Positions 9,129 through 17,740 of a DNA stretch of 64,000 nt are shown piece after piece. The notes under the pieces were generated by a model. That model was not told the DNA's origin. It made no database searches and worked only from the letters and a program-made list of their open reading frames with translations. How positions within the stretch are numbered: the first letter of the stretch is position 1; each line of letters begins with the position of its first letter. Both the position numbers and the translations under genes were made by a program. Source of the DNA: Candidatus Parcubacteria bacterium (GTDB taxonomy: Bacteria; Patescibacteriota; Saccharimonadia; Saccharimonadales; UBA4665); NCBI GenBank assembly GCA_023434325.1, contig JAEYSX010000001.1:186001-250000 (forward strand), given 5' to 3'.

Positions 9129-10292
9129 ATGCGGCGAAAAATCTTAGGTGTAGTGTTATTATTGATTGTTTTTATGACTGGCTTTTGGGGCGTGGCTGAT
9201 GCGCAGAGCTTTCGGTCGGGCAACACCACGGGCGTCAGCTCGGGCGAAACCGTCAACAGCACCCTCTGGGTGTCGGGACGCACTATCAACATCGCAGGCG
9301 AGGTAAACGGCGACGTATTTTGCGCCGGGCAAACCGTAACAATTAGCGGCACGATCGAGGGCGATGTCATCTGTGCAGCGCAGTCTGTTACTATTTCGGG
9401 CGAGGTCAACGGCAGCTTGCGGATTGCCGCCCAGACGCTCAACGTCTCGGGCACCACAGGACGAAGTATTAGTGCTGTCGCACAAACATTTACCCAAGGC
9501 AACCGCAGCGTCATCGGACGCGACGTAAGCCTTGCGGCCAATGACGTCGTGCTCGACGGCTCGGTCGGGCGCGACATCGCAATCAGCGCCAACGTTATAA
9601 ACATCAACGGTAATATCGGGCGAAACACACAAGCCGTTGTCAGTTCACTTAATCTTGGAAGTAGCGCCGAGATCGCCGGCGACCTCAACTACACCAGCGA
9701 ACAAGATGTAAACCTCGAGAACGGCGCGGTCGTGAATGGCAAGACCAGCAAATCACTGCCCAAGAATAACAGCGGTCAAGGCGCGCGCGGCATCCTTGGG
9801 TCGACTGTCGGATTTGCGCTCTACGCAATCGCGGCGTCACTCATCATTACGCTCATTTTGATTATCTTGTTCCCGCAAGGAATCAACGCAATCGCCAAAG
9901 AAGGATTCCGCTCACTCTGGAAATCGCTCCTTGTCGGCCTGGTGGCTGCAGTCGTTGTACCTGCGCTAGCCATCCTGGCGATGCTTACCGTTGTCGGCCT
10001 ACCGTTTGCCCTCTTGCTGCTGTTAACCTGGGCGGTCGTGCATGCCTTTGCGGGGGTTGTGTCGGCCTACTATCTGGGACGAGTTGTCTGGCGCAAACAG
10101 CGTAATCCGATAGTCAGTATGGTTATTGGCACCATCCTGCTTATCATACTTCTGGTTATTCCTTTCGTAGGTATCATCGTCTGGATAGCCGCCATGCTCC
10201 TAGGTATTGGCATGATTTTGCTCGCCATCAAGCATGCACGCCCCAAGTCACGCTTTAATCTCGAGCCAAAACCGGCCGAAGCCAAAAGTTAA
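9129..10292 (+). CDS. Exported bactofilin-like beta-helix protein with multi-pass C-terminus
   Basis: 387 residues. A signal peptide (1-26, ending VADAQS) is followed by about 180 residues of short repeats with the pattern V-x-I-x-G-x-(I/V)-x-G-(D/S)-(V/L). Examples are INIAGEVNGDVFCAGQ, VTISGTIEGDVICAAQ and VTISGEVNGSLRIAAQ. This is the right-handed beta-helix signature of bactofilin/polymer-forming domains. A Gly/Ser linker and about four transmembrane helices (about 225-370) follow. The repeats would therefore lie outside or at the membrane surface, not in the cytoplasm as in classical bactofilins. AGGAGG lies 7 nt upstream of ATG. It is probably an envelope scaffold. Confidence 0.8.
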   Translation: MRRKILGVVLLLIVFMTGFWGVADAQSFRSGNTTGVSSGETVNSTLWVSGRTINIAGEVNGDVFCAGQTVTISGTIEGDVICAAQSVTISGEVNGSLRIAAQTLNVSGTTGRSISAVAQTFTQGNRSVIGRDVSLAANDVVLDGSVGRDIAISANVININGNIGRNTQAVVSSLNLGSSAEIAGDLNYTSEQDVNLENGAVVNGKTSKSLPKNNSGQGARGILGSTVGFALYAIAASLIITLILIILFPQGINAIAKEGFRSLWKSLLVGLVAAVVVPALAILAMLTVVGLPFALLLLLTWAVVHAFAGVVSAYYLGRVVWRKQRNPIVSMVIGTILLIILLVIPFVGIIVWIAAMLLGIGMILLAIKHARPKSRFNLEPKPAEAKS

Positions 10293-10316
10293 GCGCACGC
10301 AAGCCTCACACAAAAA

Positions 10317-10343
10317 AAAGACCCGGCAAGTTACCGGGTCTTT
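10317..10343. terminator. Bidirectional terminator between convergent genes
   Basis: A 10-bp stem AAAGACCCGG with CCGGGTCTTT and a 7-nt loop. It is flanked by an A-run on the left and a T-rich run on the right, so it can stop transcription from the bactofilin-like gene (+) and from the YtxH-like gene (-). Confidence 0.9.
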
Positions 10344-10360
10344 ATCTTTGCAGCAACTAT

Positions 10361-10765
10361 TTATTGCTTGGCAATAAATGCCTTGAGGTGCTCGGCCGCT
10401 TTTTTGGCCTCTTTGATAGCTTGATCGAGGTCTTTGTCCTCGGCGTCACCTTCGTGAATGGCGCTCAAAAGTTCGCGGGATTTTTCTTTGGCGACCTTGG
10501 CGCCCTCTACGGCGGCGTCAAAGTTCTTTTGGGCAACACCCTTTAGCTCGGCCGCTTTTTTGCTGGCTTCGCCGAGGAGATTGTTAAGTTCGGTGTGCAG
10601 CGACTTCAGTTCGCGCTCGGCAGCCTTGTACGTCTGCGAGGCGGTGTTTTTGATGTCCTCGCGGGTTTCTTTGCCACTCTTTGGAGCAGTCAAAATACCT
10701 GCAACATAGCCGGCAGCTGCGGCGATTACAGCGCTAATTGCAAACTTTTTGGTTCGTTTGTCCAT
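10361..10765 (-). CDS. YtxH-like membrane-anchored coiled-coil protein
   Basis: 134 residues. An N-terminal hydrophobic segment (FAISAVIAAAAGYVAGI) is followed by LTAPKSGKETREDI, the YtxH signature of a short membrane anchor with a G-x-x-T-A-P-K-S-G-x-x-x-R turn. A long Lys/Glu/Ala-rich amphipathic helix follows, like LEA or gas-vesicle GvpP-like proteins. The start at 10765 has GGGAG upstream and lies 4 nt after the stop of the preceding gene; an ATG at 10789 is the alternative. YtxH proteins are stress-linked in Firmicutes; the role here is inferred. Confidence 0.8.
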   Translation of the reverse strand: MDKRTKKFAISAVIAAAAGYVAGILTAPKSGKETREDIKNTASQTYKAAERELKSLHTELNNLLGEASKKAAELKGVAQKNFDAAVEGAKVAKEKSRELLSAIHEGDAEDKDLDQAIKEAKKAAEHLKAFIAKQ

Positions 10766-10769
10766 ATCC

Positions 10770-11042
10770 CTACTCTCCCTTGTTGTCATCTTCTTTAGAT
10801 TTTTTATATGTCATCGTTACGATGTTCTGCACAAAGCGTAGGATGCTCATAGAGCCTACGGCGTTTTTAACGGCTTCTGCGGTGCGCTCTGCCGAATCGG
10901 CAAAGGCCTCGGCCTTACTGACAACGCTTTGCAATGTCTTGACCAAGCGAATGACCTGCACGGCGATGGTAATCGCCAAAACAAGAAAGATCGCCAGTGC
11001 CGATGAGAGTATTACAACTAAAATTTGCTCTGCTGTATTCAT
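10770..11042 (-). CDS. Small membrane protein, DUF948-like
   Basis: 90 residues. One N-terminal transmembrane helix (about 5-30) is followed by an amphipathic helix rich in Ala/Glu/Val (TLQSVVSKAEAFADSAERT) and a basic tail. The arrangement matches short DUF948-type proteins that often sit directly upstream of ytxH genes, as this one does (4 nt to the preferred start of the YtxH-like gene). The two probably form one envelope-stress operon. Confidence 0.65.
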   Translation of the reverse strand: MNTAEQILVVILSSALAIFLVLAITIAVQVIRLVKTLQSVVSKAEAFADSAERTAEAVKNAVGSMSILRFVQNIVTMTYKKSKEDDNKGE

Positions 11043-11081
11043 TACTATTTAGTATACCCCTTTTTGCAGACTTACAAAAAT

Positions 11082-11984
11082 CTACTTTTCTTTGAGTCGG
11101 TTCTCGAGGTAGGCGCGGAAGTCCTCGCCGATTCCCGGACGCTTTAGCGCAAACTCGACAACTGTCTTGATGTAATCAAGCTTACTGCCGGTGTCACAGA
11201 ACTTTCCGCCGGCAACCTCACAAGCGTACATCGTCTTACCGTCGTTAATCATTGCCTGGACGGCGTTTTGTAGATACAGCTCCTTACCCGGCTCGAGGTT
11301 TTCCATCTCTTTCTCTAGGTATGAGAACAAGTCTGGGGTCAACACATAACCACCATGACTTGCCATGTCAGAAGGGGCGTTTGCGCGGCCCGGCTTTTCG
11401 ACAATGTGACTCATCTTGAGTACGCCGTCGCGCACGCTTTCGCCGGCAATAATACCAAAGTTATCGTAGTCCTCGTCCTTTTCTACGCGGACACACGGGA
11501 AGATCGGCGCATTAAACTCCTCGTAGAACGAAATTGCTTGCTCAAAAAGATTCGGCTCGGCCGGAATCAGCTCGTCGGCAAACGCGTATACAAACGGTTC
11601 GTCACCAACCAGGTGCGCAACATCAAGCAGCGGCACGCCGTTGCCGTACATCCGACGCTGGCGCACATATACAAAGTTGGCCAGATCGGCAATTGCCTCT
11701 ACTTCGTCGATCAGGGGCTTCTTCTTGTCGCCACCCTGTTGCAGGTTGGCGATCAGGTCGCCGTTTGGAATGTCAAAGTGGTCCTCAATGCTGCGCTTGT
11801 TGTATGCACCAACAATGATAATGTCTTTGATCCCTGCCTTGACTAAGTCCTCGACAACATACTGAATAATCGGCTTGTCGATGATCGGCAACATTTCCTT
11901 GGGCATCGCCTTGGTTTGCGGCAAAAAGCGTGTGCCGAATCCGGCGGCGGCGATCACGGCCTTGGTTGGTTTTTTATACTTCAC
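11082..11984 (-). CDS. galU: UTP-glucose-1-phosphate uridylyltransferase
   Basis: 300 residues, the normal GalU length. It makes UDP-glucose from UTP and glucose-1-phosphate for glycan and teichoic-type polymers. The nucleotide-binding start KAVIAAAGFGTRFLPQTKAM with following PKEMLPIIDKP is typical, and sugar-binding elements (EKPGRANAPSDMASHGGYVL) and the C-terminal CEVAGGKFCDTGSKLDYI are present. Its ATG overlaps the stop of the upstream Nudix gene by four bases (ATGA), so the two are co-translated. Confidence 0.95.
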   Translation of the reverse strand: MKYKKPTKAVIAAAGFGTRFLPQTKAMPKEMLPIIDKPIIQYVVEDLVKAGIKDIIIVGAYNKRSIEDHFDIPNGDLIANLQQGGDKKKPLIDEVEAIADLANFVYVRQRRMYGNGVPLLDVAHLVGDEPFVYAFADELIPAEPNLFEQAISFYEEFNAPIFPCVRVEKDEDYDNFGIIAGESVRDGVLKMSHIVEKPGRANAPSDMASHGGYVLTPDLFSYLEKEMENLEPGKELYLQNAVQAMINDGKTMYACEVAGGKFCDTGSKLDYIKTVVEFALKRPGIGEDFRAYLENRLKEK

Positions 11985-12553
11985 TGGATACCCTCCTGTT
12001 TCAGTTCCATTAGTCTTTCGTAAGCTAAAAATACGGCATGCGGATCGGACAACTGGTCATGTTTTGCGTGTTCAATCAACTCATCTATGGTGATCAGTTT
12101 TAATTCTGCGCCTTGGTCTATCTCTGTCTGATCGGGTTTTATACCGCCTGGCGCAGGCGCGCACTCAGTAGCGAGATAAAAGTGCCACGTTGAGTTGGAA
12201 TAAGAATCACGCATGCTTTCACCCAAAAATTCTATCTTGCTGGGGACATATCCCGTTTCCTCCTGAAGTTCGCGCAGCACACCAACCTGAAAGTCTTCGC
12301 CGTCATGCAGTTTGCCGCCAGGGATTTCGTACAACCACCGTTCCGGCCCAGCGCGGAACTGATATACGCACAAGACCTTTTTGTCAGTAGTTAGCGCGAT
12401 CACTCCGCCGTAATGACTATTCTCGCGACCCTTGGTAGTAAACTCGTGAGTCAGACCATCTTCGGTGCGATACCGTTTAACGACGATCGTATCCTTAAAT
12501 TTACCACCGACTGTCTGGATTGTAGTCGGTTCAATTCGCGTAAACTGCTTCAC
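11981..12553 (-). CDS. Nudix hydrolase, ADP-ribose/nucleotide-sugar pyrophosphatase type
   Basis: 190 residues, with a complete Nudix box (GKLHDGE...RELQEETGY). Length, the N-terminal half and the PGGK form match ADP-ribose or sugar-nucleotide pyrophosphatases (NudF/YqkG). The start codon is GTG with GGAGG 9 nt upstream. A TATAAT element overlaps the gatB stop codon (12575-12580), giving this gene and galU their own promoter. Coupling with galU suggests that it trims nucleotide sugars or ADP-ribose; exact substrate is inferred. Confidence 0.85.
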   Translation of the reverse strand: MKQFTRIEPTTIQTVGGKFKDTIVVKRYRTEDGLTHEFTTKGRENSHYGGVIALTTDKKVLCVYQFRAGPERWLYEIPGGKLHDGEDFQVGVLRELQEETGYVPSKIEFLGESMRDSYSNSTWHFYLATECAPAPGGIKPDQTEIDQGAELKLITIDELIEHAKHDQLSDPHAVFLAYERLMELKQEGIQ

Positions 12554-12575
12554 CTGCTCTACCCTCCAGGTTCAA

Positions 12576-14060
12576 TTATAACCCTAATTGCTTTTTTATC
12601 AGACTCTGGGCGAGGCCGGGGTTGGCGCGGCCTTGGGTTTGCTTCATGATCTGGCCAACGAGAAAGCCGATCGCCTTCATCTCGCCGTTTTTTAGATCTT
12701 CGGCGGCCTTGGGGTTTTCTTCGATAACTTTGGCGACGATCTTGGCGATTTCGCCCTCGTCGGACTCTTGGATGAGGTTGAGTTGCTTGGCCAAAGCCTC
12801 GACATCATCAACTTGCTCTGTCAACTCGCTAAAGATGTACAAAAGCAAAGTTTTGACCGCGGTTGAGCTGAGCTTACCGGCCTTTTGCAGATCATACGTC
12901 GCACGATATACGCGCAGGCGGTCTTGATTGGTCAGGGCGCTGTTTAGCTTGGCGTCCTCGCCGCTGCGAAGCGGAATCTCAAAGTTTACAAAGAAGTTAG
13001 CGAGCGCTTTGGCAAATTCTTTATCAGCCAGAGACTCCTCGATCAATGTAAGATACGCAACGTCGGCGTCGTCGAGCTCGGCCTCGAGCAGCAGCTCCAT
13101 CGCTGCTTTACCCAGCCCCAGCGAGTCGAGCCGAGCGCGCCATTCCTCGGGCATAACCGGCATTTCGCGGCGAACCTCGTCGATCATATCGTCGGTCAGC
13201 TCGATCGGTGGAATGTCGGGATCGGGCATGTAGCGGTAATCTTCGGCGTTTTCTTTGGTGCGTTGCACAAAAGTGCGCTGCTTAGTGTCATCCCAGCCAC
13301 GCGTTTCTTGCGCGACCTTCCCGCCTTTTTCTAGCAGCTCAATCTGGCGATTGATCTCGTACTCGACCGTTTTTTCGACAGCGCGGAACGAGTTGATGTT
13401 CTTGGTCTCGGTGCGCGTGCCCCACTCGTCGGTCTTGCTGACGCTTACGTTTACATCAAAACGCATGTTGCCGTAGTACAGATTGCAGTCCGACACGTCA
13501 GCGTAACGCATACGCAAATACAGCTCGCGGGCATACGCTTTGGCCTCGGCGGCAGTGTGCATGTCGGGTTCGGATACAATCTCGAGCAAGGGCGTACCGG
13601 CACGGTTAAAATCTACAAGACTGTAATCTTTGCCAGCCGGGTGCGTGCTTTTGCCGGCGTCCGCTTCCATTTGCACGCGGTTAATACGAACAGTTGTCGG
13701 CTGACCGTCAACGTCGACCGTTACCGAACCGCCAACAATAATCGGATGGCTCAGCTGCGAAATCTGATACCCCATAGGCAGGTCGGGATAAAAATAATGC
13801 TTGCGCTCGAAGTAACTGTACTTTTGCGGCTGCGTGTCCAGCGCAAAAGCTGCGCGCATCGCTAGGTGCAGTGCTTCTTTGTTAAGCACGGGCAGCGCGC
13901 CGGGCAATCCAAAGCAAATGTGGCTAATCAGCGTGTTTGGCTCAGCCTCGCGGGCGTCATTCCCAACAGCTGCAAACAATTTGGTTACAGTCTTGAGCTG
14001 GACATGACACTCGATGCCGATTGTCGCGATATATTGCTTACGGACGGCTGCGTCGATCAT
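12576..14060 (-). CDS. gatB: Asp/Glu-tRNA amidotransferase subunit B
   Basis: 494 residues. GatB phosphorylates mischarged Glu-tRNAGln or Asp-tRNAAsn for amidation. IGIECHVQL near the N-terminus, HKYFYPDLPMGYQISQ-type sequence (HYFYPDLPMGYQISQ), PLLEIVSEPDM and RYMPDPDIPP are hallmark motifs. The C-terminal YqeY-like tRNA-binding tail ends NPGLAQSLIKKQL. It starts in an ATGA overlap with the upstream small membrane protein gene, the last step of the gatC-gatA-x-gatB operon. Confidence 0.95.
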   Translation of the reverse strand: MIDAAVRKQYIATIGIECHVQLKTVTKLFAAVGNDAREAEPNTLISHICFGLPGALPVLNKEALHLAMRAAFALDTQPQKYSYFERKHYFYPDLPMGYQISQLSHPIIVGGSVTVDVDGQPTTVRINRVQMEADAGKSTHPAGKDYSLVDFNRAGTPLLEIVSEPDMHTAAEAKAYARELYLRMRYADVSDCNLYYGNMRFDVNVSVSKTDEWGTRTETKNINSFRAVEKTVEYEINRQIELLEKGGKVAQETRGWDDTKQRTFVQRTKENAEDYRYMPDPDIPPIELTDDMIDEVRREMPVMPEEWRARLDSLGLGKAAMELLLEAELDDADVAYLTLIEESLADKEFAKALANFFVNFEIPLRSGEDAKLNSALTNQDRLRVYRATYDLQKAGKLSSTAVKTLLLYIFSELTEQVDDVEALAKQLNLIQESDEGEIAKIVAKVIEENPKAAEDLKNGEMKAIGFLVGQIMKQTQGRANPGLAQSLIKKQLGL

Positions 14061-14470
14061 TTTTTGAGTGCCCCCAAGTCTTTAAGTGCTTGCCGAATAG
14101 CAATCAGAGCAGTTTTTAGATCCTTTTCGGTCAGCTTAAAGTTAGGATCCGACTCTACATCCTTGCGGAGCTTGTGGGCAAACCACGCGCCGTCGTTGTC
14201 GGTAAACATCTTTTGTGCCTTGACCATCCGCTCGCCCATGCTTGCACCGCGAAAGCGATTCTTTTTGAGTGCGATGTCAAACAAATTGTCGGCCTGTAGT
14301 AACGCAACGTCCCAGCGGTCGGGGTTTTTGAGCAGCTTTTGCAGCTCTTTCCACTCTGTCATAAAAAACTCTTGATTGAGCTTGGGCGGCAACTTCCAGC
14401 GCCACACAGCAAACCCAGCCCCACCTACAATCAGCAAAACCACCACTACTAACGTGATCGTACCGATCAT
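14057..14470 (-). CDS. Small membrane-anchored helical protein inside the gat operon
   Basis: 137 residues, not recognised beyond its build. It has an N-terminal transmembrane helix (about 3-23), then a soluble helical domain with WKELQKLLKNPDRWDVALLQ and a basic patch KKNRFRGASMGERM. GAGGT precedes the ATG, and its stop overlaps the gatB start (ATGA). Its tight placement between gatA and gatB suggests co-expression with the amidotransferase, but a functional link is only inferred. Confidence 0.7.
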   Translation of the reverse strand: MIGTITLVVVVLLIVGGAGFAVWRWKLPPKLNQEFFMTEWKELQKLLKNPDRWDVALLQADNLFDIALKKNRFRGASMGERMVKAQKMFTDNDGAWFAHKLRKDVESDPNFKLTEKDLKTALIAIRQALKDLGALKK

Positions 14471-14522
14471 CGATTTACCTCGTTATTTCTTTTATAGTCA
14501 TTAATTGTTTGCAATGCGGTGC

Positions 14523-15944
14523 TCATAGCAGCTCCTCTGCACCCTTCGAGAAGCCCAAAAGCTCTCGGTCAGCCCGCTGCGGCGCCATAATCTGCAAGCC
14601 TACAGGCATACCGTTACTGGTGCCCGCCGGCACGCTTATCGACGGTACGCCTACCAGGTTGGCGGCAACGCTCATGATATCTACCAGGTACATTTTAAGG
14701 GGATCTGCGACGTTTTCGCCAATCTTAAATGCCGGGCTTGGCGCCACCGGACCAACCAAAAAATCAACTTTTTGGAATGCATCGTTGAATTCGTTGATGA
14801 GTTTGGTCCGAACAATCTGCGCTTTGCGGTAATACGCGTCGTAATAGCCGCTGCTCAGTACATATGTGCCGATCATGATGCGACGCTTAGCCTCTGCGCC
14901 AAAACCTTGGCCCCGAGCGAGCATGTAGCTTTCGTCCAGATCTTTGGCGTCTGCATGCGCGTGCTGGTAACGCTGGCCGTCATGGCGGCTGAGGTTACTA
15001 CTCACCTCTGCCGGGACGATAATGTAATATACCGACAGCGCAAGTGTAATGGATGGCAAGCTAATCTCTTGCACTTCTGCGCCGGCGGCTTTGAGCTTGG
15101 CGACGGCTGACTCGATCTGCGCCTTGACGCCCTCGTCCAAGCCTTCGCCCATGTATTCTTTGATGACACCGATTTTTTTGCCTTTTACATCGGTCGAGAG
15201 GTCAGTATAGCCGGCTTGATCGCGGTCAATCGTGGTGCCGTCCAACGGGTCACGGCCTGCCATAACGTCAATAACCGTAGCGGCGTCCTCGACGGTGCGA
15301 GCAAACGTACCAACGGTGTCGGTACTACTGGCCATGGCGACAATGCCGCTCCGCGACATAAGACCGTAGGTTGGCTTGTAGCCAATGCAGCCCACGTAGC
15401 TGGCAGGCTGACGAGTAGAACCGCCGGTGTCGGTGCCGAGCGCAAACGGTGCCATATCCAGCACTACTGCTGCGGCCGAACCGCCGGACGAACCCCCGGC
15501 TACACGCTCTTTGTCATGAGGGTTCTTGGTTACAAAAAAGTCACTGTTTTCGGTGCTGGCGCCATGAGCAAAAGCGTCCAGGTTAGCCTTGGCGACGCAA
15601 ATAGCGCCCTCGGCCTCTAGCTTCTCGATAACTGAAGCCTGATATGGCGCCTCAAAACCCTTCAGCATGTTGCTGGCTGCAGTTGTCTCGCCGCCGAACA
15701 CCAGGTAATTGTCTTTGGCAATAAATGGAACGCCGGCCAGCTTGCCTGGGTTTTGCCCAGCTTTAACTGCCGCGTCAATCTCGGCAGCACGCTCGCGGGC
15801 GCGCTCTGCGGTCGTGGCAATAATTGCGCCGTACTCCTTTTTGTCTTCGATGATCGCAAGCGACTTCTCTACCAGATCGACAGCGCTCAGCTCGCCTGCG
15901 CGAACCTTGTCGGCCAGTTCTTTAATGGGCAACCACTGGCTCAT
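14523..15944 (-). CDS. gatA: Asp/Glu-tRNA amidotransferase subunit A
   Basis: 473 residues. Amidase-signature subunit that frees ammonia from glutamine for GatB. The Lys-Ser-Ser triad is visible: Lys in FIAKDNYLV, cis-Ser in GGSSGGSAAAV and the nucleophile Ser in LGTDTGGSTRQPA. Length is typical. Its ATG overlaps the gatC stop by ATGA. The 52-nt gap to the next gene holds a GAGGT ribosome site. Confidence 0.96.
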   Translation of the reverse strand: MSQWLPIKELADKVRAGELSAVDLVEKSLAIIEDKKEYGAIIATTAERARERAAEIDAAVKAGQNPGKLAGVPFIAKDNYLVFGGETTAASNMLKGFEAPYQASVIEKLEAEGAICVAKANLDAFAHGASTENSDFFVTKNPHDKERVAGGSSGGSAAAVVLDMAPFALGTDTGGSTRQPASYVGCIGYKPTYGLMSRSGIVAMASSTDTVGTFARTVEDAATVIDVMAGRDPLDGTTIDRDQAGYTDLSTDVKGKKIGVIKEYMGEGLDEGVKAQIESAVAKLKAAGAEVQEISLPSITLALSVYYIIVPAEVSSNLSRHDGQRYQHAHADAKDLDESYMLARGQGFGAEAKRRIMIGTYVLSSGYYDAYYRKAQIVRTKLINEFNDAFQKVDFLVGPVAPSPAFKIGENVADPLKMYLVDIMSVAANLVGVPSISVPAGTSNGMPVGLQIMAPQRADRELLGFSKGAEELL

Positions 15945-16234
15945 CCGATCATCCTCTTTACCTTAACCTGGCGGCCTTCGACAGCCGGCGCGATTTGTAG
16001 CAAAGCATCAGGAGTTGCAGTGTAGTCGCCAACGACGTCTTCGCGCATAACGTTCTTTAATCCCGTAACCTGATTGGTCGGCTCAAGTCCCTCGACGTCA
16101 GCATCTTGTAGCTGCTGTACGTACTTTAGAATTTCGGCCAACTCCAGGCGATACTTTTCTGCCTCTTGGTCGGTGATCGCCAGACGGGCGAGCCGAGCCA
16201 ATTTCAATACATCTTCGCGCGTTAAGTCTGTCAT
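15941..16234 (-). CDS. gatC: Asp/Glu-tRNA amidotransferase subunit C
   Basis: 97 residues, the belt subunit that joins GatA and GatB. The pattern TREDVLKLARLARLAITDQE at the N-terminus, LEPTNQVTGL in the middle and REDV toward the end is characteristic. The frame is open to 16273, but I choose ATG 16234: it gives the usual MTDLTREDV start, and a TACAAT element (16244-16249) ends 9 nt upstream, which would place the transcript start within a few bases of the codon. Confidence 0.93.
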   Translation of the reverse strand: MTDLTREDVLKLARLARLAITDQEAEKYRLELAEILKYVQQLQDADVEGLEPTNQVTGLKNVMREDVVGDYTATPDALLQIAPAVEGRQVKVKRMIG

Positions 16235-16243
16235 ATTTAGGAT

Positions 16244-16249
16244 ATTGTA
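16244..16249 (-). promoter_or_regulatory. -10 element of the gatC operon
   Basis: TACAAT on the minus strand, 9 nt from the gatC ATG and just outside the DUF3152 gene end. The implied 5' leader is about 3 nt, with no ribosome site. Confidence 0.6.
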
Positions 16250-16259
16250 CCAGAGGTGA

Positions 16260-17669
16260 TTATAGCGCCGCAAGCTCGGCCGCCGTAGGCCGTGGATTAA
16301 ACTTGCAGCCCTGGAGGTCGATGGACTGCTGCTGCATCACCGGAGCCAACTGTCCCGCGCCGGGACACTTGGGATGACCAAAACCAAGCCAATGCCCCGT
16401 CTCGTGGTTAATCACCATGACGCGGTAATCTTCGATTGTGCCGCCGGCGGCATTCCATGGGTCGGTGGCGCCGTTCCAGCGATCATTATTGATGATGACG
16501 TTGGGGCCGACACGGCAGCTATAGTAGTTGTCACAAATAACCGCACTAAAGTCCGTAACCGCAGAGGCAGCGCTCAGCCATGCCGTAAAGTCGCAGCCGC
16601 TCTCCTTTTGTACAAAAGCTATTTTGCCGCCCTTGGCCCAGCCCTGCGGATCGCCGTACACCGCCGCAAGCTTTTGTCGAAACTCGGGCAAGACCGAGCT
16701 AGATAGGCCCTTTGCCGCAACGCAGTAATGGTGTACTTTTACCCCTTGTCCGGCAAACTGGAACGTCACAGGTTGCTTTTTGTTTACAGCGTACATCGAT
16801 GCTTGTACTGCCTCGCCCTGGTTCACAGGATCTGCGCCCATCGCTTGCGCCGCGCTTGCTACCACTTGGCCAATCTTAGTCTCCGAAAGTTTAAGTGTCT
16901 GGCCGTCCTGCTCAAAGAATCCGGCGATATCCGCGCGAGCCAACTGCTTCGTCTGTCCGTCCGCCGTGTACGTAATCTTGGCATCCAAATGTTTTTGGAA
17001 CTCGCCCAATTTACCGCCAAGCTGCCCAATCGGCTTGTCGGACTTCTTTACTTGAACCGGCACAGCTAACTTCTTATCGCCACGCTCCAACATACTCACA
17101 AGCTGTGCGCGCAATTCCACAACATCCAGCGTAAAGCCATCTTCTGGCTGGGCAATTACAAAATTGTCGTCGCGGAACGTAATACGCTCGGGCAACGGCT
17201 CTTTTGTAAACGCTTCTTCTAATGATTTTGATGCCACCGAAAATGTTGCATTATCGAGCGTAAGCACGGCTGGCACAGATTTTTTGACAAGTAAACTCGA
17301 TGCCGGAATCCAGTTGCGCGACCGCTTGATATTCTCGCGCGTGGCTTCCCAGTCTACAGTCACTCCCAAATCTGTGGCTGTAATTTTTTTGGTCATGTCA
17401 TCTTTTTGCAGGACTAGCTCGTCCGAAAGTAGCGTGTCTACCGGTACCTTTTGGTCCAGCTCTCCATAACGTATGCCGCCGATAGCCACGGCCGCCACCG
17501 AGTAGTTAGGAAGCACCTTGCCACGGTACGCCACCAACATTACCAAATTGAGCAGCACGAACAGTCCGGCGAGCGCGCCAAGCACAATCAACGCGATGCG
17601 CGCTTTCTTAGAAAGAGCCCGTCGCTTACTACTCGACTGTTGATACTGTCGTCTACTTATCACCTGCAT
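16260..17669 (-). CDS. Exported DUF3152 zinc metalloprotease with peptidoglycan-binding-like region
   Basis: About 469 residues from ATG 17669. The upstream ATG at 17681 overlaps a TATAAT -10 element (17680-17685) and is unlikely to be used. A basic cytoplasmic end and one transmembrane helix (about 25-45, IALIVLGALAGLFVLL) lead to an outside part. This begins with tandem regions like the YoaR/VanW-associated putative peptidoglycan-binding domain (ITATDLGVTVDWEA; then RITFRDDNFVIAQPEDGF). The C-terminal 170 residues match DUF3152: YSCRVGPNVIINNDRW, DYRVMVINHETGHWLGFGH and APVMQQQSIDLQGC. HETGH plus the following His in GFGH gives the zinc site of a metzincin-like protease. DUF3152 is known chiefly from Actinobacteria, the usual hosts of Saccharibacteria. 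It may act at the host interface. Confidence 0.85.
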   Translation of the reverse strand: MQVISRRQYQQSSSKRRALSKKARIALIVLGALAGLFVLLNLVMLVAYRGKVLPNYSVAAVAIGGIRYGELDQKVPVDTLLSDELVLQKDDMTKKITATDLGVTVDWEATRENIKRSRNWIPASSLLVKKSVPAVLTLDNATFSVASKSLEEAFTKEPLPERITFRDDNFVIAQPEDGFTLDVVELRAQLVSMLERGDKKLAVPVQVKKSDKPIGQLGGKLGEFQKHLDAKITYTADGQTKQLARADIAGFFEQDGQTLKLSETKIGQVVASAAQAMGADPVNQGEAVQASMYAVNKKQPVTFQFAGQGVKVHHYCVAAKGLSSSVLPEFRQKLAAVYGDPQGWAKGGKIAFVQKESGCDFTAWLSAASAVTDFSAVICDNYYSCRVGPNVIINNDRWNGATDPWNAAGGTIEDYRVMVINHETGHWLGFGHPKCPGAGQLAPVMQQQSIDLQGCKFNPRPTAAELAAL

Positions 17670-17740
17670 ATGTATAAGCATTATATCCTATGTACACCGA
17701 TAGAACCCAAACCTTTATTGCTTAGCTATGCCGTATTTCA

